Numbered from the stretch's first letter, positions 16,881-24,614 are shown. The stretch: DNA of 36,200 nucleotides from Solirubrobacteraceae bacterium (GCA_030038955.1 JASHQV010000170.1:1-36200); one strand, 5' to 3'. Program-made: numbers and translations. The notes: a model not told the origin generated them from the sequence alone.

Positions 16881-17738
16881 ATGCCTGGCCAGCCCACAGT
16901 CGATACAGCTGCGTTGCAGAGACGCGTCGCCGGCAATCACGACTGGTACCACACGCTCGAGCTGGCGCCGGGGGTCGTCACTCCGGGCGTCGTCGACGTC
17001 CGGCCGATTGTGTCTCGCGTTCCGATCCCGACGTCGTTGGCTGGGATGCGCTGCCTCGACATCGGCACCTGGGATGGCTTCTGGGCGTTCGAGATGGAGC
17101 GGCGCGGCGCCGCCGAGGTGCACGCTGTCGATGTCCCCGACCCGTACCGGTGGGACTGGCCTGCCAGGGCGAGGATCCGCGAGTCCTATGACGGTGGCAA
17201 GGAGAACCTGGAGCTGATCAAGCGCAACGGCAACGGGTTCCCGATCGCGCGCGAAGCGCTCGGCTCGGCGGTCGAACGCCACGAGATGACGGTCTATGAG
17301 ATCTCTCCGGAGCGGCTCGACAGCTTCGACTTCGTGTTCGTCGGCTCGATCCTGCTGCACCTGCGCGACCCGGTCGGCGCACTTGAGCGGATCAGGGCTG
17401 TGGCCAGGGGCGAGGTGGTGTTCAACGACTGCATCGAGTACGTCCTCAGCAAGCTGCTCCCTCGGGTCCCGATGGCGCGGTTGGACGCCGAGGATCGCGT
17501 TTGGTGGTGGCAGCCAAACCTCGCTGCTCTTCAATCGATGATCGAGCAGGCAGGCTTCGAGGTGCTCGCGCGCGGCAGGCCATATTTCGTGCCGTTCGGG
17601 CCCCGGTACGAGGTCCCTCGCCGCACTCCCCGGAGCATCCTCGGGCGACTTCGCGATCCGAAGGGATGGGAGGAGCTCGTCCTCTTCCGCAAGGGGATCG
17701 CGCACGTCGCTCTCCGGTGCCGTCCGCTTCTCACCTGA
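16881..17738 (+). CDS. CmoB/DUF1698-like SAM-dependent methyltransferase
   Basis: A 285-residue protein, ATG 16881. The N-terminal GNHDWYHTLELAPGVVTPGV is the signature of the CmoB-like family (tRNA U34 methyltransferase and relatives). Motif I is RCLDIGTWDGFWAFEMERRG, and DFVFVGSILLHLRDPVGALE is the post-I region. Stand-alone members of this family are common in actinobacterial glycan and natural-product loci, where they are unlikely to act on tRNA. Here the location at the head of the polymerase operon favours a glycan substrate. It is followed after 17 bases by the TTG-started polymerase. Confidence 0.82.
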   Translation: MPGQPTVDTAALQRRVAGNHDWYHTLELAPGVVTPGVVDVRPIVSRVPIPTSLAGMRCLDIGTWDGFWAFEMERRGAAEVHAVDVPDPYRWDWPARARIRESYDGGKENLELIKRNGNGFPIAREALGSAVERHEMTVYEISPERLDSFDFVFVGSILLHLRDPVGALERIRAVARGEVVFNDCIEYVLSKLLPRVPMARLDAEDRVWWWQPNLAALQSMIEQAGFEVLARGRPYFVPFGPRYEVPRRTPRSILGRLRDPKGWEELVLFRKGIAHVALRCRPLLT

Positions 17739-17745
17739 GCGCCGC

Positions 17746-17749
17746 GGAG
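17746..17749 (+). promoter_or_regulatory. Shine-Dalgarno GGAG that selects a TTG start
   Basis: GGAG lies six bases before TTG 17756-17758. No ATG occurs nearby in this frame, and the next in-frame start, GTG 17783, has no such element. This makes TTG the best start for the polymerase gene. Confidence 0.6.
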
Positions 17750-17755
17750 CAAATA

Positions 17756-19354
17756 TTGAGCCTGCCGTGCGTTTGGTGGCAGGTGGATTCTGTCGCTCGC
17801 AGATACGACCTGTCGCCGGGCCTTGGCAGCAGAGCCACCGGCGGTGCCGTGTGGCTGCTGACGATCCTCGTCATCCTCGCCGTCTACTTCTCGCCGAGGC
17901 ACCTGATTTCGCCGCAGACAGCGGTGACCGGCCTCGTCGGGCTGGGCATCATCGCGATCGCCGCACGCTGGCCCGACCGGAGCCTGATCATCCTGATCGT
18001 GCTGCTCCCGTTCCAGGGCTTCATCCTGGCGAAGCTGTGGGCGTGGGGGATGCCGACCTCAATCGTCAGACATCTCGGAGCCTGGAAGGAGTCGCTCGCG
18101 ATCGGCGTGATCGTGGCCGGCATCCGCAACTACCTGGCCGGCGGCCGGCGGGCGGACGCGCTCGACCGGGTCGGGCTGGGGTTCGCGGTGATCGTGGCGC
18201 TGTACGCGGTCGCGCAGGACGTGGTCATTCCCTCCGCCGCGGCGTCGACCAGCGTCCGCGTCCTCGGCTTCCGGCAGGACGCGGGCTTCGTGCTGCTGTT
18301 GCTCGGCGCCCGGCATGCGCCGCTGCCGGACAGGTTCCTGGACCGGGCTGGCCGCGCAGCGCTCGCGGTCGCCGTGGTCGTGGCGGGCGTGTGCGTGTTC
18401 GAGGCGCTCGACGTCTCGGGCTGGAATCGCTTCGTCGTCAACACGATCCAGTACACCCGCTACGAGATCGACGTGCTTCACGGGAACCCGCCGAATCCGT
18501 ACAACATCACGGTGTACGGCAACGTCGGCGGCACCCAGATCGTGCGGGCAGGCTCGGTCTTCCTCAGCGCCTTGAGCTGCGGCTTCTATCTCGTGCTCGG
18601 GTTCGCGCTGGCGCTCGAACAGGTCATGCGCGGTGGTCGCGCGCGATGCTTGACGATGCTCGCGCTGACGCTGATCGGCGCCGGCATCCTGCTGACGCAA
18701 ACCCGGAGCGCGATTCTCGCCACCCTGATCGTCGCGTGGTTCGCGTTCAGGCCGGCTGCCGGCCGCCCGGGGCACTGGCGCACACGGATCGCGCTGCTGG
18801 TCGCAGCGCTGGCGATCGTCGCTATCCCCACAGCGATTTCGACGGGGCTCGCCAAGCGCATCACGGCGCCGAGCAGCAACAGCGACAACGCCTCTCACGT
18901 GTCCGCTTTCTGGAACGGTGTGCACACGATCGAGCGCCACCCGCTCGGGACCGGTCTGGGAAGCTCCGCGGGCGTCGGCCAGCAATTCGCGGCCCAGGGG
19001 TCCGAGGTGGTGATCCCGGAGAACAACTACTTGCAGGTCGGCATCGAGCTCGGAGTGGTGCCGATGCTCGTGTTCGCGGCCCTCACCGTGACGCTGGTGC
19101 TCAACCTGCGCGCGGCCGCACGCCGGCGCTCGGACACCGTGATCGCCGCCGCGTCGGCTGCGGCGGCTGGACTGGCCGTGGCCGCCTGGTTCCTTCAGAT
19201 CTGGATCGATTTCTCGGTCGCGTGGACGCTGTGGAGCTTGGCCGGAGCGGCGCTCGGCGCGAGCCGCGTCGCGGCTGCGGACCGGGAAGCGCCGGCGGTC
19301 GCCTCCGGGTCAGATCTCCGTCGCGAGTCATCTGGGTGGCTATTGCCAGCGTGA
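17756..19354 (+). CDS. O-antigen ligase/polymerase-like membrane protein (Wzy type)
   Basis: A 532-residue polytopic protein with about 11-12 membrane spans. The TTG start is chosen from the GGAG six bases upstream. The Wzy_C/WaaL-type core is visible as ILLTQTRSAILATLIVAWFA, with the conserved Arg, and AFWNGVHTIERHPLGTGLGS in the large periplasmic loop, followed by NNYLQVGIELGVVPMLVFA. Wzy proteins join lipid-linked repeat units outside the membrane. It should work with the flippase at 7995 and the co-polymerase at 20504. The stop overlaps the GTG of the next GT4 (GTGA). The other forward frame is also open across the gene, an effect of high G+C; hydropathy and motifs show which is real. Confidence 0.88.
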   Translation: MSLPCVWWQVDSVARRYDLSPGLGSRATGGAVWLLTILVILAVYFSPRHLISPQTAVTGLVGLGIIAIAARWPDRSLIILIVLLPFQGFILAKLWAWGMPTSIVRHLGAWKESLAIGVIVAGIRNYLAGGRRADALDRVGLGFAVIVALYAVAQDVVIPSAAASTSVRVLGFRQDAGFVLLLLGARHAPLPDRFLDRAGRAALAVAVVVAGVCVFEALDVSGWNRFVVNTIQYTRYEIDVLHGNPPNPYNITVYGNVGGTQIVRAGSVFLSALSCGFYLVLGFALALEQVMRGGRARCLTMLALTLIGAGILLTQTRSAILATLIVAWFAFRPAAGRPGHWRTRIALLVAALAIVAIPTAISTGLAKRITAPSSNSDNASHVSAFWNGVHTIERHPLGTGLGSSAGVGQQFAAQGSEVVIPENNYLQVGIELGVVPMLVFAALTVTLVLNLRAAARRRSDTVIAAASAAAAGLAVAAWFLQIWIDFSVAWTLWSLAGAALGASRVAAADREAPAVASGSDLRRESSGWLLPA

Positions 19355-20469
19355 GCATCAGGGTCGCGCTCGACGCCACCCCCGAGTTGGTCGCCTCGAC
19401 TGGCGTAGCTCGTTACAGCCGCGAGCTGCGCCTGGCGCTGTCGCGCCGGTCGGACTGCGAGGTGTCGGGATTTGCGCTCGGGCGCCGCGTCGAACGCGTG
19501 CCCGCGGGTGTTCGCCACGTTCCCGTGCCGCTGCGGGCGATCCATGTGGCCTGGCAGACCCTGGGTCTACCGAGCGCTGAGCGGATCGCTGGGCAGGTCG
19601 ACATCGTCCACTCGCTTGACCTGATTCCCCCGCCGACGCGGCTGCCGCTGGTGATCACGGTTCACGACCTCGTCACCCGCGAGCTGCCATCGCTTCACAG
19701 CCGCCGCGCACGCAAGATGCAGCGGCGACAGCTGGCCGGCCTCGAGCGGGCGGCTGCGATCCTCGCGGTGTCCGGCAGCACCGCTGAGTCGTTGGTCGAC
19801 ATCGGCGTAGATCCCCGTCGGATCCACGTCACGCCCAACGGTCTGACGCGGCTGCCGCCGCCGGTCGAGCCCCCGATCGAGGGTCCGTTCATCCTCGCCG
19901 TTGGAACCCTCGAGCGCCGAAAGGGACACGATTTGCTGCTGCGCGCGTTCGCAGCTGCCCGTCTCCAGGGCCTGCGGCTGGTCTTTGCCGGTCCGACGGC
20001 GGGACGCTCCGAGGAACTGCAGATGCTGGCTGGTGAGCTGGGGCTCCGCGAACGTCTGCTGATCCTGGGTCGCGTCGACGACGCAGCGCTGGCGGGCCTG
20101 TACCGGGCCGCGACTGTGTTCTGCATGCCGAGCCTCGGCGAGGGCTTCGGACTCCCGGTGTTGGAGGCCCTGGCCGCTGGGCTTCCCGTGGTGGCGAGCG
20201 ATCTCCCCGCGATCCGAGAGCTGGCTGGTGGCGTCGCGGAGTTGGTGGCGCCCGGTGATGTGGATGCGCTTGCCGCCGGCCTGCGCCGGATGCTGGACGG
20301 CGACTCCCTGAGACGGCGGTGTCGCGAGCAGGGGCCTTCGCGAGCGTCGCGATTCAGCTGGGAGGCCACCGCGGCGGCCACGGTCGGCGCCTACCGAACC
20401 GCGCTCGAGCGTGCGCACAGCGCCGGCAGCCTCACCGTGGATCGGCCCCACACGCTCAGCGGGCGCTGA
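19351..20469 (+). CDS. GT4-family glycosyltransferase
   Basis: A 372-residue GT-B enzyme with GTG 19351-19353 overlapping the polymerase stop. It begins SIRVALDATPELVASTGVAR, then YSRELRLAL, as in mannosyltransferase-like GT4 proteins. VITVHDLVTRELPSLHSRRA is the acceptor-lobe block. The donor lobe has FILAVGTLERRKGHDLLLRA and GEGFGLPVLEALAAGLPVVA with the E-x7-E pair. The frame is open far upstream, but that part is only the shadow of the polymerase. It is one of several GT4 enzymes here and probably completes the repeat unit. Confidence 0.92.
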   Translation: MSIRVALDATPELVASTGVARYSRELRLALSRRSDCEVSGFALGRRVERVPAGVRHVPVPLRAIHVAWQTLGLPSAERIAGQVDIVHSLDLIPPPTRLPLVITVHDLVTRELPSLHSRRARKMQRRQLAGLERAAAILAVSGSTAESLVDIGVDPRRIHVTPNGLTRLPPPVEPPIEGPFILAVGTLERRKGHDLLLRAFAAARLQGLRLVFAGPTAGRSEELQMLAGELGLRERLLILGRVDDAALAGLYRAATVFCMPSLGEGFGLPVLEALAAGLPVVASDLPAIRELAGGVAELVAPGDVDALAAGLRRMLDGDSLRRRCREQGPSRASRFSWEATAAATVGAYRTALERAHSAGSLTVDRPHTLSGR

Positions 20470-20503
20470 AGATGGCACAAGAAAGCGCGCGCCGGAACGT
20501 TGC

Positions 20504-22066
20504 GTGGACGTGATCACCGAACAGACGAGCGCACCCGCTCGCTACGTGACGCTGCGCGATTACCTGCGCGTGCTGCGCCGCTACCGGCTGATGATCGTCA
20601 TCGTGGGGTTGGTTGGCGCGGCTGCGGGCCTCGTCTACGCGGGCCAGCAGGCGCCCGTCTACACGGCCGCCGCCCAGGTCAGCTTCCAGGACCCGACCGG
20701 TGATCTGGGCGTCGTCGGCCTCGCGTCGAGCTCCGTCGAAACCCCCGCGCAGGTGGCCGCGACCGAGGCGGCGCTCGTCACCACGCCGAGCGTGATGCAG
20801 CAGGTCAAGCATGCGCTCGGGGTCCCGGCCTCCGCCCAGGCGCTGGCGGGTGCGGTCTCCGCGCAGGTGTCGGCTACGTCGGGTCTGCTGCAGGTCAGCG
20901 CGACGGGCTCGAGCTCGAGCTTCGCTGCGAGCCTGGCGAACACCGTCGCGAAGGTGGTTGTCTCGCAAGCCAACGCGCAGACGCGGACGCAGTTCACGCA
21001 GCTTGCTCGGACGGTCAAGGGAGAGATTGCGCGGCTGCGGTCGGCGGCGACCCCCGGCCGCGCCAGCGAGCTGGCGTTCTATGCGGACGAGCTTGGCAGG
21101 CTGAACACGCTCGCAGGATTCGCCGGGTCGGCGCAACTTGTCGCCCCCGCTCAACTCCCGGGTCCATCTTCGCCGAGTCGCGCCAGAAGCGCGCTCTTGG
21201 GGCTCCTATTCGGTCTCCTGCTGGCGATCGCCGCCGCCTTCCTGCGCGACTCCACGGACCGGCGCCTGCGCAGCGCACAGGAGATGAGGCAGTCCTACGA
21301 GCTGCCCGTGGTGGGGCACATCCGCAGTCAGGCGATGGGTCAAGTGGCGCAGTTCTCGAATGGCTCGAGCCACGCCCCCACGATCGACCTTGAAGCTTTC
21401 CGCATCCTGCGCCGCAACCTCGCGGCCCTCGAAGGCGACCGTTCGCCCCAGTCGATTCTCGTCACCAGCGCCGTGCGCGGGGAGGGCAAGACCACCGTCG
21501 CCAGCTCGCTGGCGTTCGCGATCGCCGCTGCCGGCCGCCGCACCCTGCTGGTGGACTGCGACCTGCGCCGGCCTGCGCTCGCGGCGCGCCTCGGCATCGA
21601 TGAGTCTCCCGGGATCACCGATTACCTCGCCGGAGCGGTTTCGCCGCAGGACATCCTCAGACTCGTCACGCTTGCGGAGCCGCGGGGCAGCGATGACGCA
21701 GCGCCGGCGAGCAATGGGCACGCACCGGCGGCGCGCGCTCCGCAACTTGTGTTCATTCCATCGGGCTCGCGCACGGCAAAGGCCAGCGAGCTTCTGGGCT
21801 CCTACCGGTTCAACGAGTTCATCCAGCAGGTCAGCGAAGCCTACGAGGCGGTGGTGTTCGATTCGAGTCCGCTGCTGCCGGTAGCGGACACGCTGGAGGT
21901 GCTTGCCCGCGTCGATGCAATCGTCGTCTGCGCGCGGGCGTCCGAGACCACCCGGGAGCAAGCATCGGCAGCCCGCGAGGCGCTCTCGCGCTTTCCCAAG
22001 CGCCCGACCGGCCTCGTTGTCACCGGGATCAAGCCGGGTGGCGACGACTATGACGCCTACGCCTAA
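20504..22066 (+). CDS. Polysaccharide co-polymerase fused to BY-kinase (Wzc/CpsCD-like)
   Basis: A protein of about 520 residues; GTG 20504 or GTG 20510 is the start. A Wzz-type domain comes first, with a membrane span at about 28-47 (MIVIVGLVGAAAGLVYA), an extracellular helical region and a second span at about 229-246. The cytoplasmic kinase domain has Walker A SAVRGEGKTT near 325, Walker A' LLVDCDLRRPALA and Walker B VVFDSSPLLPVAD near 450. BY-kinases autophosphorylate a C-terminal tyrosine cluster; here only two tyrosines remain in GDDYDAYA (516 and 519), a much reduced cluster. It should set chain length and control export. It overlaps the next gene by 17 bases. Confidence 0.9.
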   Translation: MDVITEQTSAPARYVTLRDYLRVLRRYRLMIVIVGLVGAAAGLVYAGQQAPVYTAAAQVSFQDPTGDLGVVGLASSSVETPAQVAATEAALVTTPSVMQQVKHALGVPASAQALAGAVSAQVSATSGLLQVSATGSSSSFAASLANTVAKVVVSQANAQTRTQFTQLARTVKGEIARLRSAATPGRASELAFYADELGRLNTLAGFAGSAQLVAPAQLPGPSSPSRARSALLGLLFGLLLAIAAAFLRDSTDRRLRSAQEMRQSYELPVVGHIRSQAMGQVAQFSNGSSHAPTIDLEAFRILRRNLAALEGDRSPQSILVTSAVRGEGKTTVASSLAFAIAAAGRRTLLVDCDLRRPALAARLGIDESPGITDYLAGAVSPQDILRLVTLAEPRGSDDAAPASNGHAPAARAPQLVFIPSGSRTAKASELLGSYRFNEFIQQVSEAYEAVVFDSSPLLPVADTLEVLARVDAIVVCARASETTREQASAAREALSRFPKRPTGLVVTGIKPGGDDYDAYA

Positions 22067-23012
22067 CCTCGCGCTCGCGACTGATCGCCCGGCATCGGTG
22101 GCGCCGCACGCGATCTCTGCGGCTGTCGACGAAGCCGCTCGCGGTGCGACCGTGCGGGCGCTCGCCACCGACGCCGCGTGCGCCGAGCTCGTGACTGCCT
22201 GGCGCGCGCGGGCGATCGAGTCGATCCTGGTGAAGGGCGTGACCACGGTCGAGTGGCTGTACCGCGACGAGCCTCGTGGGTACGTGGATGCTGACCTGCT
22301 CGTCGCCCCCGACCGCCTGGCCCGCGCCGCCACCGTGCTCCGCGAACTTGAATTCCGCCCCGCTGCGGAGCGCAACTCGGAGCATGCGCACCCGTGGATC
22401 CGCGGCTCTGACCGCACGATCATCGACCTGCACGCGACTCTATGGGGGGCCACCCGCCCGCCCGCACGGGTTTGGCGGGAGCTCCAGGATTGGGTGGAGC
22501 CGTACGCGATCGGAGGAGTCATCGTCCGGGTGCCGAACCTGCCCGCTCGCGCGCTCAGCGTCGCGCTGCACGCCGCGCAGCACCGCGATGTGCCGGCAAA
22601 GCGCGCGGACCTCCGGCGCGCCCTCGAGCACACATCGCTTGCACACTGGCGGGCGGCCGAGCGTCTCGCCGATCGGTTGGGCGCGCTGCCGCTGATGGGT
22701 GCGGGTCTCCAGCTCGAGCCCGACGGTCAAGCGCTGTTGCGGCAGCTCCCGCTCGCCCGTGCCGGCTCGCTCGCAGAACGCGACAAGGCGGCCCTGGCGA
22801 TTGGATTCGCGCGGATCGCGACGGCTCGAGGCGTGCGCGGGAAGGCCTCCGTGATCGTGGCCGCGGTCGCGCCCCTCTCGGACGAGCGGGCTGGCAGGCA
22901 GTTCAACCCGGCGCTGCGCTTCTGCCGACGGATCACCTGGCTGCTGCGGGGGATCCCCCGGACGGTGATCTCGATCCGGCGGGCACGAGCCGATGGCCGC
23001 AAGCGGGTTTGA
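22050..23012 (+). CDS. PF14907-type nucleotidyltransferase, candidate lasso-peptide tailoring enzyme (N)
   Basis: A 320-residue protein; ATG 22050 lies inside the end of the BY-kinase gene. The family pattern is clear: ILVKGVTTVEWLY (Lys62-Gly63), then GYVDADLLVAPDR with the metal-binding Asp80/Asp82, then IIDLHATLWG with Asp126 and His128. From family knowledge, this nucleotidyltransferase group occurs in paeninodin/pseudomycoidin-type lasso clusters beside an HPr-like kinase and can modify the phosphorylated peptide. Here it lies three genes from a kinase of that type, which supports the same role. It could instead serve the polysaccharide operon to which it is translationally joined. The next gene starts after three bases. 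Confidence 0.72.
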   Translation: MTPTPNLALATDRPASVAPHAISAAVDEAARGATVRALATDAACAELVTAWRARAIESILVKGVTTVEWLYRDEPRGYVDADLLVAPDRLARAATVLRELEFRPAAERNSEHAHPWIRGSDRTIIDLHATLWGATRPPARVWRELQDWVEPYAIGGVIVRVPNLPARALSVALHAAQHRDVPAKRADLRRALEHTSLAHWRAAERLADRLGALPLMGAGLQLEPDGQALLRQLPLARAGSLAERDKAALAIGFARIATARGVRGKASVIVAAVAPLSDERAGRQFNPALRFCRRITWLLRGIPRTVISIRRARADGRKRV

Positions 23013-23015
23013 GCG

Positions 23016-24044
23016 GTGTCCGAGCCACAGGTCAGCGTGATCATTCCGGCGCGCGACGCAGCGCCGACGCTCGCGCGTACCCTCGAAGCGCTCGAGTGCC
23101 AGCAGTTCGCGGGCGATTTTGAGGTGATCGTGGTCGACGACGGCTCGCGAGACGAGACGGCCGTGATCGCCCGCCGTCATCGGCCGCCCGTACGGTTGCT
23201 CCACAACGACGCCAGCCACGGCCCGGGGGCCGCGCGCAACACGGGCGTGCGTGCCGCCCGAGCGCCGGTGCTGGCGTTCACCGATGCCGACTGCTTTCCA
23301 ACGCTGCGATGGCTCGCCGAGGGATGTCGCGCGCTTGCGGACGCCGATCTGATCCAGGGTCGCGTCGCTCCGGATACGGCCGCCGATCGCACCCCGTTCG
23401 ACCGTTCGTTGTCGGTCGAGTCCGATCGAGGCTTCTACCAGACGGCGAATCTGTTCGTGCGCAGGGACACGTTCGAGGCGATCGGCGGCTTCAGGGACTG
23501 GGCGCTGGAGCAGCCGGGAAGACGGCGTTGGTCGGTCGATCACAGGCGAGCGCGGGCGATGCGCACGCCGATCGGCGAGGACACGCTGTTCGCGTGGAGC
23601 GGACACCGTCTCGGGCTACGAGCCGCGTTTGCTCCGTACGCGCTGGTCGAGCACGCGGTCGTCCGGGGCAGCGTAGGGGACACGGTTGCCGACCGTTGGC
23701 ATTGGACACGCGACATGCCAGGGCTCGCTCGTCTCGTGCCAGAGCTGCGCACGGCAGTCTTCTATCGCCGCTTGTTCTTCGCTGACTGGACCGCGAAGTT
23801 CGACTTCGCGCTGGCCGGTCTGATGACTACGGCGCTTACGCGACGCAGGCTGTGGCTGCTGGCGACGGCTCCCTACGCTCGCCACGTTTGGCGCGATACC
23901 CGGCCATACCGCGAGGGTCCAGGCTCCCGACTCTCGCGTGCTCGCCGAGCAGGCGCGCACATTCTCGGAGCGCCGGTGGTCGACGCCGCAACGCTCGGGG
24001 GATTGGCAGCCGGCAGCCTCGCATGGCGCTGCCTGGTGCTCTAG
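23016..24044 (+). CDS. GT2-family glycosyltransferase within the RiPP locus
   Basis: A 342-residue GT-A enzyme with GTG start 23016. Motifs are VSVIIPARDAAPTLARTLEA, VIVVDDGSRDETAVIA, LAFTDADCFPTLRWLAEG (DxD-like) and GEDTLFAWSGHRLG (catalytic acid region). The C-terminus carries short hydrophobic patches but no certain span. It lies between the nucleotidyltransferase and the B1 gene, so it may glycosylate the RiPP, or it may be the last gene of the polysaccharide operon. Nothing in the sequence decides between these. Spacing of 3 bases to the nucleotidyltransferase and 32 bases to B1 groups it slightly with the former. Confidence 0.85.
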   Translation: MSEPQVSVIIPARDAAPTLARTLEALECQQFAGDFEVIVVDDGSRDETAVIARRHRPPVRLLHNDASHGPGAARNTGVRAARAPVLAFTDADCFPTLRWLAEGCRALADADLIQGRVAPDTAADRTPFDRSLSVESDRGFYQTANLFVRRDTFEAIGGFRDWALEQPGRRRWSVDHRRARAMRTPIGEDTLFAWSGHRLGLRAAFAPYALVEHAVVRGSVGDTVADRWHWTRDMPGLARLVPELRTAVFYRRLFFADWTAKFDFALAGLMTTALTRRRLWLLATAPYARHVWRDTRPYREGPGSRLSRARRAGAHILGAPVVDAATLGGLAAGSLAWRCLVL

Positions 24045-24064
24045 CAATGGCTTTCAGCGGACAC

Positions 24065-24070
24065 TACGAT
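24065..24070 (+). promoter_or_regulatory. Candidate leaderless -10 element (TACGAT) for the B1 gene
   Basis: TACGAT fits TANNNT and stands exactly six bases before GTG 24077, the same spacing as TACGCT to ATG at the flippase gene. It would give B1 its own leaderless transcript in addition to read-through from the operon. There is no convincing -35 box. Confidence 0.4.
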
Positions 24071-24076
24071 CGGGCC

Positions 24077-24388
24077 GTGAGCGAGCCGCGGGAGCCGCGG
24101 CTGTCGCTGCGCCACAGCGACGTCCGGGCCCGGAGCTTCAACGAAGAGACGATCGTGCTTGACCTGCGGAGCTCGGTCTACCTATCGACGAACCCGGCCG
24201 GCACGATCCTGTGGCAGCAGCTCGAGCGGGGCACCACTCGGTCCCGCATGATCGAGGCGTTGGTGGACGAGTTTCAGATCGACCCGGAGCGGGCCGGCGC
24301 CGACGTCGACGCCTTCCTCGACGACTGCTGGCGGCGCGAGCTGATCGTCGCCGCCGATCAGCCGCCCGCACCCGGAGCTGACGGCTGA
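24077..24388 (+). CDS. PqqD-like RiPP recognition element protein (lasso B1)
   Basis: A 103-residue protein from GTG 24077, chosen for the TACGAT -10 six bases upstream and because family members begin close to this point. ATG 24047 would add ten residues. The sequence SLRHSDVRARSFNEETIVLD, then SVYLSTNPAGTILWQQLE and IEALVDEFQIDPERAGADVD, is the PqqD/RRE winged-helix fold. PqqD-like B1 proteins bind the leader of the precursor and present it to the B2 peptidase and C cyclase. The gene is convergent with the precursor gene, with only 11 bases between the stops. B1 and B2 are separate genes here, as usual in actinobacterial lasso clusters. Confidence 0.88.
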   Translation: MSEPREPRLSLRHSDVRARSFNEETIVLDLRSSVYLSTNPAGTILWQQLERGTTRSRMIEALVDEFQIDPERAGADVDAFLDDCWRRELIVAADQPPAPGADG

Positions 24389-24400
24389 TTGCTTGTCAGC
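24384..24400. terminator. Weak hairpin between convergent B1 and precursor genes
   Basis: GCTGA at 24384-24388 can pair with TCAGC at 24396-24400 around a seven-base loop, plus one G-U pair. There is no U-run on either side. It might slow or stop transcription in both directions, but five base pairs is little evidence for a terminator. Confidence 0.2.
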
Positions 24401-24549
24401 TAGCGAGCCGGAACGATGCTTCCGACCAGCTGGTTCTGCTCGGTGCTGTACATGTCGTGGCTGAAGCCGATCTTGTTGAAGCCCTGCTGGGTCAACTCCT
24501 GCAGCGAGCCCAGCTCACGGATCGCGGGTGCTTCGTATGACCTTTTCAT
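24400..24549 (-). CDS. Lasso-type RiPP precursor peptide (A)
   Basis: A 49-codon gene, ATG 24547-24549 to TAG 24400-24402. The leader fits Y-x2-P-x-[LI]-x3-G-x5-T exactly: Tyr5, Pro8, Ile10, Gly14, Thr20. Thr is normally the second-last leader residue, so the core would start at Gln22 and run to Arg49 (QGFNKIGFSHD, then MYSTEQNQLVGSIVPAR). No Asp/Glu lies at core position 7-9; Asp32 is position 11 from Gln22, or 9 if cleavage follows Gly23. AGGG at 24557-24560 is a fitting Shine-Dalgarno site, and a TTGACG-17-GACAAT promoter precedes it. B1, K, C, D and B2 homologues surround it. I am confident it is a RiPP precursor, less so that the product is a threaded lasso. Confidence 0.85.
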   Translation of the reverse strand: MKRSYEAPAIRELGSLQELTQQGFNKIGFSHDMYSTEQNQLVGSIVPAR

Positions 24550-24550
24550 G

Positions 24551-24560
24551 TCCCTGCCCT
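24551..24560 (-). promoter_or_regulatory. Ribosome binding site of the precursor gene
   Basis: On the minus strand this reads AGGGCAGGGA directly before the ATG. The AGGG at 24557-24560 is seven bases from the start codon, a good Shine-Dalgarno distance, and it supports the short minus-strand gene being translated. Confidence 0.6.
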
Positions 24561-24585
24561 TCGGTCGTCGTACCTCCCATCCGCA

Positions 24586-24614
24586 ATTGTCCCATGCAGG
24601 CTAAGCCCCGTCAA
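24586..24614 (-). promoter_or_regulatory. Sigma-70-type promoter for the precursor gene
   Basis: On the minus strand TTGACG (24609-24614) and GACAAT (24586-24591) are separated by 17 bases, matching TTGACA-17-TATAAT at five and four of six positions. Transcription would start near 24579, giving a 5' leader of about 30 bases. The -35 box lies inside the first codons of the divergent kinase gene, and the -10 lies across the base before its start codon. Confidence 0.6.

Noticed and set aside
17767-19350. Upstream 528-codon extension of the GT4 frame ending at 20469
   Set aside because: This part is the +1 shadow of the polymerase: Arg/Gly/Pro-rich, no motifs and no membrane spans, while the polymerase frame shows clear hydropathy and family blocks.
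22440-23606. 388-codon minus-strand frame opposite the nucleotidyltransferase and GT2
   Set aside because: Arg/Pro/Gln-rich translation without motifs, typical of high-G+C antisense frames.
24416-24604. Plus-strand 62-codon frame (MLPTSWFCSVLYMSW)
   Set aside because: It is the reverse complement of the RiPP precursor; the minus frame has the leader motif, a ribosome binding site and a promoter, while this one has none.
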